From: Thozetella sp. PMI_491
Taxonomy: Eukaryota > Ascomycota > Sordariomycetes > Chaetosphaeriales > Chaetosphaeriaceae
Assembly: GCA_021432635.1 (NCBI GenBank)
Contig: MU270032.1
Span: forward strand, 372,001 to 436,000
Reading direction: 5' to 3'
DNA: 64,000 nt
Position numbers and translations under genes: made by a program. Each line of letters starts with the position of its first letter. Position 1 is the first letter of the stretch. Under the pieces are notes generated by a model, which did not search any database, was not told where the DNA came from, and saw only the letters and a program-made list of their open reading frames with translations. Of the stretch, positions 55,698 through 64,000 are shown in pieces.

Positions 55698-57531
55698 ATT
55701 AAACGAATATGGTGTTGGTTTTGATAAATATCGGTAGATCGCAGTTTGGGAGGTAGAAGTAGTTGAGTTGATAGGATTGCGTGTGAAGAGCGTCAGCAGC
55801 ATCATCATCACCGTGGAGTGACAGTGTCTTTAATAGTCCTCAGAAGGTGCATATCGCGGTCAACCGCCGATAGAAGACGGCGATTACCTTCCAGGTTAGT
55901 AATCGTCCCGGCGCATGTCGACGCTTCGATGCTCAGGCGGCTAAGAGGACATCAACCGGAAAAGAACAGGGGCGCAAGAAATCCTCGGCGTTGCTTTGGA
56001 ATTCGGTCGATCGCCGAGGAAATATGCATTATAGCCAATGGTGGGATTTGCTAATTGTTAGCAATCTGAGGCGAATCTGCGTTTCCGCCGAGCTTAAACG
56101 GAGCGTTGTCTCGCAGCTGTTGCCTCAGGCTGAGCTATTTGGTAGGTTGAGTAATCATGTCGGCTGCACCAACCAATTTCCAGGTACAGCAGCGACTGCA
56201 AGCCGAGAGAAAATTGCAGTGATGTACGAGCGTAGCGGTAACATTTGAGTAGCTTGGTAGCGGTGTTGGTTCTTGAAGCTGGTCGCAAATTAAGGTAGTT
56301 ACCAGGCTTCAGATGACATGCAAAAGAATTGTGGATATGACGGAAGTGATGGTACACTTTGACAGAGTTCTCAAGGTAGTTAGGGGAATTTCAACCGCTC
56401 CGAAAAGTCCCCCGAAAAGTCCTGCTTGCAACCTGACAAGGAAACCATGGTTATTAGACTGTGTTCGTCTCAAGCATTTCGCTTGCCAGTAAGTCGAGGC
56501 GTGTCGGGGACTTCTGCGGAACGCTACAAATCACCTTACTTACCGCACAAGATGCAGAGAAACTAGCCGTAGACCAGGGCGCCATAAAGTAGACGGCCTT
56601 CTCGGTTGCTATCGTCGGCTCGTTCCCGGACATGGCCGAGGCCGAAGAGGTTGTCAAAGTGCCCAAGGAGGACGAAACTTAGGTGCCCCATCGCCACAGG
56701 AGCCCTGGTCGCTGTACTTCCCGCATCATCAGAGTGTTCGTGCCGTCGCCAGAATTGGTTTCCACCCTCCACGGGTCGGCCCAGATCTATCTCGTGCTTG
56801 GGACCGCTTCGTTCTTTTCCCCTCCTTTCCTTCCTGCAACATGCCCTCACCTTCCCAGCCACTCGGCCTTCGGGGACAGTTCCGCCTCTTTCGCCTCGCT
56901 GTCTCCCTTGGCATGCTATCCTCCATGTATGAGGCCCTGTACTTGGCCGGAGACGTGCTTGGCAGACATAGGTTTCGTTGACTAGGCAACACGCTTTCTG
57001 CATTCGCGTATTTCATTAAGCACGGATCGATGCTGCTGGCTGCCTTTCCATTCAAACTGTGTGACGTCTTTCCGCACAGCTATTCGCTCAATCGCCAGGT
57101 CAGTTGGCTGGGGTAGAGGCGTGTGAGCTCTCTATGCAGGCAATAATACGCTTGTTATCGATGTCGCCACCTCCTTACCGATTCCAGAGACACCACAACT
57201 GGCCCCTCTGCGGTACTGTATCCGCGCTAGCGCAGACCTGAAACGCTTGCCAACCATCATGCTGGCACCTCTGTGCCGGGATTATGGTCGGTACATGAGA
57301 CTCCGTTGCCTGCGACCTGGTTCTCTCACTGGCTGCGTGATGCGTGCGCATGAATTATCATTGGCCCTTGTGGACACGGCGACCAAGAAGAGAGGTCTTT
57401 GACACACCACCCCCATCTCGACCCCACCCATCATTTTCTACATTCTCTAAACTCGCGCAGGACGTCGAAAACTCGATCAATTGAGCATCTTGAAGCCATC
57501 GGGGAGTGTACCGCTAAATTAATCGCCCGCC
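55698..57531. other. 1.8-kb intergenic stretch, no gene confirmed
   Basis: Divergent spacer. A minus-strand stretch at 56454-56666 holds a donor-like GTAAGTAAG and some hydrophobic text, but no consistent exon chain was built. The right end is upstream of the four-helix membrane protein. Confidence 0.4.
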
Positions 57532-58106
57532 ATGTCTCTATCGGCTCGCGCACGCGCCAGCCTCTCCTCGCGCTTTCTTGCCTCTAATGCCGTCGTCTGG
57601 GTTTCCGCCCTCATCGTGATGGGCATCATGTCCTACTGGTTCTCCGCGCAGAACAACCAGCCGGATTTCAACGTGTACATGCTCGTTGTCGTAGGTCTCG
57701 GTCTAAGCGATCCAAGTATCCTAATGGCTGCTAACCTAAATCGCCGAAGTCCATCCTCACGGTAGTCTTTTTTCTCGCCGCGTTTCTTCTCGAGGACAAC
57801 TTCGGTTACCTATTTCTCTTCAACCTCATTTTCTCTTATCTTTGGCTAGCTGTCGTGGTTTTTACCGCCTTTTTGTTCTCAAACGCCAGCCGACAGGCGC
57901 AGACCGTCGAGGCATTCAGTTTTTTGGCTTTGTAAGTCAACCCAGCAGGCCGCTGCCTCGAATCGATACCACTAGAACTTCTCTGCTGATCTTTCCATAG
58001 CTTTGCCCTGCTTTTCAACGTCGGTTTCAACTGGTACACTGGCATCCTATCTAAAGACCAGCCGACAGAAACTACGCAAGCGACTACGTCGCCATCAAGA
58101 GTATAG
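57532..58106 (+). CDS. small four-helix membrane protein (MARVEL-like), 3 exons
   Basis: The start at 57532 gives MSLSARARASLSSRFLASNA. Four hydrophobic segments follow: VVWVSALIVMGIMSYWF, YMLVV joined to SILTVVFFLAAFLL, LFNLIFSYLWLAVVVFTAFL, and EAFSFLAFFALLFNVGFNWY (across the last intron). It ends in a short polar tail (TTSPSRV, TAG at 58104). The size (about 145 residues) and the four-helix pattern with a short loop containing NFGYLF fit MARVEL-domain or similar fungal membrane proteins involved in membrane organisation. Introns join in frame and the CT-rich leader upstream is typical of expressed genes. The assignment to MARVEL is by topology, not by a strict motif. Confidence 0.7.
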
Positions 58107-58590
58107 GGTTTGAAGGTTGAGAGTATCGTGGTGGGGGTAACCTAGGGATCGGGCTAGTTCTGTATGGATTGCTACTAGTAATACACCGACGCTGTAGTCG
58201 ATTCTTCTTGAAATATCCCCCGGCGTCTACTCTTCTGTGGGTCTTCAGCAAGATAATCCACTATATTACGTGAATAAATATGCTCTGTAGAGATTTGCCG
58301 ACATCGTCAGTTGCCAGAGTGTCACGGAGATGAGCCGCTGTTCAACCTGGCGGATAATGGGTCTGCGAGCCGGGGTTTTTAACTTAATCAACCATGCTCT
58401 ATGTACCATCTAGGACTAAGAGCATATCGTTCATGGTTTCCCATTTTCCCGGTAAGATTACCTACGTATGTAGAATTGATAGTTTGGCTGCGCTGCTGTA
58501 ACTTAACCACCTTAGGTATTTACTTCTATCACGGTCCCTAGCTTAGTACCGGGCACTAATTGCGATTTGAAACTAGTAATTCGGCAGCAT
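58107..58590. other. spacer between converging genes
   Basis: No feature recognised. Confidence 0.5.
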
Positions 58591-60335
58591 TCATATGTAC
58601 ATGAGTCCCGGCGCCAACGCGAGGCGTTTCTGGTCCGGCTCCTGCTCTGCAGCGTAACCATCATACTGGAGAAACTCGTTACTCAAGGATACCAGCGCTA
58701 TCTCGTAGGCCAAGCCCGCGCCTTCGTCGGTCTCCAGCCACTCTACCTTTTGCCAAACCTTTCGGGCGATATCAACCGTCATAGGCGCGCCACTAGCAGC
58801 CCAGTTGTTCATGACGTCGGACCACCATCTTCTCAATCGGCTTAGTTCCGGAAAGGCAGCCGAACTTCTTGACCAATTGGTCTGATTGACCCCCGCCCAA
58901 TCAAGATTTCCTACAGTCAGCGCATAAACGCTCATTGTCTTCCTCCATAGCTGTTCCTCTTGACGGTCGAGCTTGGTATGGTGTGGCAGCTTTTGTCCAC
59001 TAAACTTGCTTGGCTTCGCTCCGCGCAGCACCTCATACAGCCAAGCCAGGACCGGCCCGTCCGTTCGGTGTATGGCATAGGGATTGCCGGCGAGAAGGGC
59101 TGTGCGCAAGAACTCGTTCGCCAACTGAGAATACATAGAGGCAATGACAGGGTTGCAGCCATCACGGCCATATATGTATATGTTGGCTGACTGAGAGTCT
59201 CGCGCAATGAAGACAAGACATAACGCCCTAGTTGTTAGCCGTTAGCACTTAACTTTCAGTCCTTTGGCTATGTGGGATTGCAACGCACATTACTAATGTT
59301 TGTCTTAGCAAGGCATCGTAGAAATGCCATTCTTTCTCTACCTTTTTCCTTGCCTCCAGCAAGACAAAGAGGCCATCGAGATGAGCCTGCGCCCCGGAAT
59401 CATCGCCATAGGCATACTAGGTTACATGTTAGCTAGCTTAAGATGTTGTAGATTGGCCAACTTACGTCGGTGATGGCTAGACAAGCAACAACACTTAGGT
59501 AGTGCACTGGCATAACGACATTCATGTTGCCGATGTTGGTTTTCAGCCAGTACAACAAGTCTTGCCTGTGATAGAGGTAGGTCTTCTGGAAATATAGATT
59601 TTGTCGGAAACAGCAGAATGCGGCATTCATACACAACGCCACCTGAAACCATGTGCGATCTGTCTGCACGAGACCCAGGCTGTCGCGTGGTTAGCCCTAG
59701 CGCGCTGCCTGGGTGTCAACCGACATGATCAACGACTTATAATTACCTCGAGTAAAAGTAGTCTGTTTCTTGGCTTGTAAGATAGGCGAGAGAGTTTCGA
59801 AGATTCATGACTATCGCCCATGTTAACCTAACCTTGCGCCGACAAGGGATAGTGCTATCCTACAGTGATAAAACACTTCTGAAGATCGAAATCTCATCGG
59901 TACCTCGAACACATCGGACTGGCCCGTGAGTGTGGAGGGTAGGAGCTTGAGCGGTGGGCATCGACTTTTACCCATTAAGATGTCGCTACATTCAACAGCT
60001 GCTACCTGGGACGTGTTGGGCACATAGACGCAATATGACCCATAGACAATGCAGGCAAGGCTGTATACTCGTATCAGTATTCTCGAAATGAGGCAACTAC
60101 AAACTAGCCCACGCGTACACCTAGGAAAAGACAACGCTGAGCGCATACTTACCAGCCCGGCCGCTCCTCTCCACAGGGCAGTCTTCGCTGCCTGCATGCA
60201 ATACAGGCAGTCGGACTTATTCGATGGGCTGAACGCCGCCCCGACCTCTCGTGCCGGTTCACATCCATCATCCAGCCCTGAAAAGGTTCTATTGCCGGCC
60301 CTGTGATCCTTCAAAAGCTTGTTGGGTGGATTCAT
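58591..60335 (-). CDS. fungal transcription-factor-like protein without a visible zinc finger
   Basis: Exons in order read MNPPNKLLKDHRAGNRT, SDCLYCMQAAKTALWRGAAG, LVCSCLISRILIRVYSLACI, MNLRNSLAYLTSQETDYFYS, SLGLVQTDRTWFQVALCM, MNVVMPVHYLSVVACLAITD, AYGDDSGAQAHLDGLFVLLE, and a last exon MYSQLANEFLRTALLAGN to RLALAPGLMYI. The middle phrases (SLxYLTSQE, HYLSVVACLAITDAYGDD, AHLDGLFVLLEARK) are those of the helical regulatory domain of fungal zinc-cluster factors. A CxxC pair near the start is not a complete Zn2Cys6. Exon limits around 59.7-60.0 kb are uncertain: a 32-base intron-like stretch at about 60130 is read through in frame. It may be a regulator lacking its DNA-binding part, or a degraded gene. 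Confidence 0.5.
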
Positions 60336-60954
60336 TGTGTGGAGGCGTGTTGGGCTCACGGCTATTTTAAACTATACTGAGGCGGCGGCGGTCCTCGCTA
60401 CGGCCAGGGGGCCACTCGGCTATGCCGAAAACTTCTGCCTGCCTCACTTGCAGACCGTGGTTGTTATAGGCTAGCGCCATGACGACTTACTCCATAGCCC
60501 TAATCGAATCCCTAGTTTAGGTAATTGCTCGCCCGATAGGCTGTCAAGTTGTGTATACAACGGAGTAGGCAGTGCCCCATGGCGTCCTATTTCCGGCGCA
60601 ACCCCTGCTCACCGCTCGCCCTTAAATGCCACATCAGGCAATACTACTAGCCCTACCTAGCCTCAATTACACATTTCAATTGGCTGCAGACTTTTGTGTG
60701 TGCACCTTTCGTATTGCCAGTGGCTAGTGCACTGAACTGGTTCCGGTGTGGCCAGGGAGGGGCAGGCTATTAGGCCGAGAGCTTATGTTTCAGAGAAGGG
60801 TCACTTTGCGGTCTTTGGAGGTTTCGGAAAAAGAACCCTGAGCGCCAATGTGCACCCGATGTAGAGCTCTAGTTTCCGCAAAGATCCTTTTGCCTCGGTG
60901 GGATTATAGTTCAGAGACTCATATTAGACTAGAGGAATCTATAGTAGGGGCAGT
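60336..60954. other. intergenic, no gene seen
   Basis: Upstream region of the transcription-factor-like gene and 3' flank of the aldo-keto reductase. No ORF of note. Confidence 0.5.
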
Positions 60955-62084
60955 CTAAGCTAGTGGAGGAGAATCTGCGTAGCAGTGTCCTAGAAGATGT
61001 TCAGGGAAGCGCTCGCCCTTTCTCTCATCCGAGATGGCGCGGATAGTCTTTTCCTCCTCGGCCGTCAGCACAACCTGGAGGCTGCTAATGTTAGCTTCCA
61101 AGCGGGGGACCTTTGAGCTGCCGGGGATCGGGAATATGTCGTCGCCCTGTGCTAGGAGCCAGGCTAAGGAGAGCTGCGCGACCGTACAGCCCTTTGCCTT
61201 GGCGATGCCCTCGAGCTTAGCGACAAGAGCTAGGTTTGAATCCAGATTTTCCTCGCTGAGCCACGGGAGAATCCCGCGTCGGTCGCCCTCCTTGGTGAAA
61301 TCGGCGCGGGAACGGATGGAGCCCGCGAGAAGACCCCTCGCCATAGGACTGTACGCGACCGTGGCGATCCCAAGCTCGCGTGCAGTCTCCAGGAGCCCGT
61401 ATTTCGGCAACTCAATGTCCTTGGTGAACATACTGTACTCTAGCTGCACGCAGGTCACCGGGTGCACGGCGTGGGCGCGGCGCAGCGTAGCGGCGCTGCA
61501 CTCGCTTAGGCCGATATACTTGATCTTGCCCGCGTTCTTGAGCTCAACCATGGCCTGGATAGTCTTCTCGACTGGTGTCACCGTGTCCAAGCGGTGGATG
61601 TAGAAGAGGTCGACGAAGGGAAGGCCGAGGCGCTTGAGCGAGAGGTCGATGCACTCGCGGCAGTTCTCAGGAGACGAGTCATTGGGCTTGCCTTTCAGTG
61701 TGCCCTCGCCGAACTTGGTCGCAAGAAATATATCCTTTCTCTTTTCCGGGTTGGCGGCGAACCACTTGCCGAGCAGGTCCTCAGAGTCTCCGTAGATGTC
61801 GGCTGTACGAGAAGGGACGATCAGCTAGGAAGTACGGGGACGTGGTCGCCGGCAGGGTGCAGGTTCAAGTTCTCAGGACGGCAAGTGAAGGTTTCCTAGT
61901 GCTCACCAGTGTCCCAAAATCGTTCCCCCATCTCATACGCCTTGTCTAGGAGGGCTAGGCGCGGTGCATCTTCGTCCGGGATGCCATAGACGCCGCTGGC
62001 CCCCATAAGGCCGAGTCCTAGCCTCGGTACCAGGGGCCCATTGCGGCCGAGGGGTCGTGTAGGAAAGGTCTCGCTGCTCAACAT
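60955..62084 (-). CDS. aldo-keto reductase, 2 exons
   Basis: The start at 62084 gives MLSSETFPTRPLGRNGPLVP. The TIM-barrel landmarks follow: RLGLGLMGASGVYG, GERFWDTADIYGDSEDLLGK (Asp and Tyr of the active site, across the intron), DIFLATKFGEG (catalytic Lys), GLPFVDLFYIHRLD (His), and IKYIGLSECSAATLRRA. They continue with YSMFTKDIELP, VAYSPMARGLLAGSI, and PIPGSSKVPRLEANISSLQV for NADPH binding. The intron has a GTGAGC donor and ends at CAG before CCGACATC. About 335 residues, fitting AKR families of pyridoxal-reductase or YakC type. The enzyme should reduce aldehydes with NADPH in the cytosol. No lesion is seen. Confidence 0.9.
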
Positions 62085-63249
62085 GACTTAAGTAGACAAT
62101 TAAACGTTTTAGTACGTTTCGGTCTGGAGGTTCTTTAACCCACTTCTCGCTGAGGAACATCCTTCTCTAGTAAAAGTGGCCGGGCTGCTTCCCTTATATA
62201 GATAAGCAGAGATGGGCTCGGTGCGGGCGATCGGGCGCGTTGTCTCAAATTTCTCGGACATGCTTCCGCAAACTCCATCACGCGCAGTATTTACACCTCT
62301 TGCGGGCGTGCCAGTCTTGCCTCCGAACCAGTCACGGGTGTGCATTCGTGAATCTCCGTAGTAGACCTATTCTAGCCAATCAGCATACTTCGCCCGTTAA
62401 ATCCGGGAGCGAGCACGGGCTGGCGCTAGGTTGACAACCCCCATCGAAGTACTTTCGTAGGGGCCATTAGCTAAGCTTGCGCTCGGCTCTCTACTAGTTA
62501 CGCAGAGGCCATCTGCCGTCAGGCATGATCTTGCTCTAGCCTCATCCCGGCTCCCTGGTACAAGTTCTCCCACCGGCAGACTTGCCGAGGACTCGCTTGG
62601 CTGGCCGCTAGCAAGGGAATTCCGAGCTATGTTTGGTGCCGGCGGTGCGGCATGCATCCCCACTCTGACGGCCTTCTCTGACTACCCGAAGAGGCAATGA
62701 AGCCCAAACAGGTTGGCCGCTTTGAGGTGACCATTGGCGCCTTTAATCTGCCGCGGTGCCAGACGACCGGTAGTTCCAATGTACCCCAGAATGCAGGGGC
62801 ACAGATCGTGCAGAATAGCATCCGGCTCTTGCCGCCACCTCGACGCTTCAAACATTAGATGAGGTCCGCGAAGGTGGTAGGGCGCAATAGGTCAAGCGCA
62901 AGGGTCGCACTCACGAACTAGACGCCCAAGACCGAGAGTACAAGAGCCAAAGAGCTCTTCCGCTTAGACCAATGCCTGATTTGCCTCGACTCATGTACCT
63001 TTGTACCCCGCGTCGCTTATCTGGACAGGACTACTTATTCGAGGTCAAATCTGCGAAACGACCATTTAGGGACGAACGTAGGGCAGTGTTAGTCAGCTGC
63101 CTTCAGCCTCACCAACGACATCCCTTCCAGCCCGTGAGCGGCAACCTAGCAGGAGCAGCTGGTGGCCCAAGACACAGTAAGATCCTCCTGCTGCATCCCT
63201 ACGACTAGTGATACTCCATCTCACCCAATCTGGCTCGAGCTCCGCTGCA
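62085..63249. other. intergenic, no gene seen
   Basis: Between the divergent aldo-keto reductase and secreted protein genes; ORFs below 90 codons without resemblance. Confidence 0.5.
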
Positions 63250-63960
63250 ATGCCGCGATTCGATTCGATCATCGCCATCCTGGCAAGCGCCTCTCTCACA
63301 TTGGCTGCCTTGTCAGGCGGCTCTGCTTCCTTGCATCGCCAAGCAGGTGATGGCGCCAACAACGACTTCCTCCCGACAGTCCCCGTCGAGCCAAGCCAGT
63401 CCGACACAATCCTTCCGCCTTGGTGGTGGTATCCCCCCGTCTTCCGATATAGCTCGACCCCAATCGAGGGAGGGAGCCCAAGCTCTCGTGCTGAGGGGCG
63501 TGGCGAGGGGCAAGATGGCCCGCGGAACGGGACGGTCTGGATATTCCGGGACCCTACGGTGGCGGGCGTCAAGTGCAACTTCAGCTCGGCCCAGCCCTAT
63601 CCCAACAAGGTTTCGCTACCTCCAGATGTCTGTCTCTACACCGTAGGCAACAACATGACTTTCCTGATGAACGAGACGGCCATCTGTCCTGACGGCCGTG
63701 AAGCATGGCTGGGGCTTCATCGGGGCGGGACATGCCGCTATATGCTGCACATGGTCAACCCGGATTACGTGTTCGAGTCGAACATCTGTCTTACCACCGG
63801 CCTAGCACCGCCCAACAGCACTCATTTCATCTCCATGGTGTCAATGATGTTTTACTGTACTGATAAAGTGGAAGACGCGATGCCTGCTAAACTTTTGAAT
63901 GGAGATGCAGAGTCGCCGGTTATCGAAGATCCGGCTGATCTGCGGGCCTGGTACCGATAG
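63250..63960 (+). CDS. small secreted cysteine-containing protein
   Basis: The start at 63250 gives MPRFDSIIAILASASLTLAA and then LSGGSASLHRQ, a signal peptide; alternative starts upstream add polar text. The mature part (about 210 residues) has a Pro/Trp-rich stretch (ILPPWWWYPPVFRY), then six cysteines spaced through VKCNFS, DVCLYT, TAICPDG, GTCRYM, NICLTT and FYCTDK. There are several N-glycosylation sequons (NGT, NFS, NMT, NET, NST). It ends ADLRAWYR. Even cysteine number, small size and secretion fit an effector-like or extracellular protein. I do not recognise a family. The gene is complete and lies 40 bases from the window edge. Confidence 0.65.
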   Translation: MPRFDSIIAILASASLTLAALSGGSASLHRQAGDGANNDFLPTVPVEPSQSDTILPPWWWYPPVFRYSSTPIEGGSPSSRAEGRGEGQDGPRNGTVWIFRDPTVAGVKCNFSSAQPYPNKVSLPPDVCLYTVGNNMTFLMNETAICPDGREAWLGLHRGGTCRYMLHMVNPDYVFESNICLTTGLAPPNSTHFISMVSMMFYCTDKVEDAMPAKLLNGDAESPVIEDPADLRAWYR

Positions 63961-64000
63961 CAATGGGGGTAACGTCTCTGACCAGTTCTGGAGAGGGAGT

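Noticed and set aside
56454-57003. Possible minus-strand gene with a GTAAGTAAG donor
   Set aside because: No consistent chain of in-frame exons or family motif could be built.
1-64000. CRISPR arrays, operons, ribosome binding sites, rRNA or tRNA genes
   Set aside because: The DNA is fungal nuclear in style; no spaced repeat array or tRNA-like B box with a matching cloverleaf was recognised by eye, though a tRNA scan was not possible.

Overview
The window looks like a stretch of a filamentous ascomycete (Pezizomycotina) genome. Genes are split by short GT..AG introns, often with a CTGAC or ACTGAC branch site 10-25 bases before the acceptor. Families restricted to or typical of these fungi are present: HET domain, Zn2Cys6 factor, microsomal P450s, GH79, GH93, an AAA+ ATPase with a fungal N-terminal region, and a STAND-like protein. 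About two dozen genes sit in 64 kb with 0.3-2 kb spacers, so this is a loose accessory region. It has no PKS, NRPS or terpene synthase, so it is not a classical secondary-metabolite cluster.

Layout. 0.4-9 kb: a broken DUF3445 gene (-), a direct-repeat spacer, a 12-exon amino-acid permease (+), a possible MFS stub and a 3-exon P450 (-). 9-16 kb: a membrane-protein remnant (+), a GH79 gene (-) with an in-frame stop, and an intronless P450 (-). 16.7-23.4 kb: a large AAA+ ATPase (-) diverging from a STAND-like protein (+) that lacks a P-loop. 24.5-26.2 kb: an AIF-type FAD reductase. 28.4-30.7 kb: a repeat-rich secreted protein converging on an NmrA-like gene. 32-39.4 kb: a Zn2Cys6 regulator, a peroxisomal (-SKL) FAD amine oxidase, a small inverted-repeat element and a second amino-acid permease. 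40-44.4 kb: a frameshifted GFA gene, an unidentified ORF and a membrane-anchored multicopper oxidase. 46-48.3 kb: a secreted phospholipase C-type enzyme. 48.6-50.7 kb: a HET protein. 51.5-52.5 kb: a frameshifted 2-oxoglutarate oxygenase. 53-55.7 kb: a GH93 exo-arabinanase and a cyanamide hydratase-like HD protein. 57.5-64 kb: a four-helix membrane protein, a transcription-factor-like protein without a zinc finger, an aldo-keto reductase and a small secreted cysteine protein.

Two themes stand out. First, nitrogen and amine use: two permeases, an amine oxidase with a peroxisomal signal, a neighbouring regulator, an NmrA-like protein and a cyanamide hydratase-like enzyme could form a catabolic neighbourhood. 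Second, decay: four otherwise well-preserved genes each carry one or two lesions (stop or frameshift), two more survive only as fragments, and a 268-bp inverted-repeat element sits in a short tandem array. Intact genes lie between the broken ones, which suggests recent piecemeal loss or local sequence error rather than one event. Exon joins were worked out by eye from reading frame, splice signals and remembered family patterns; none was checked computationally.
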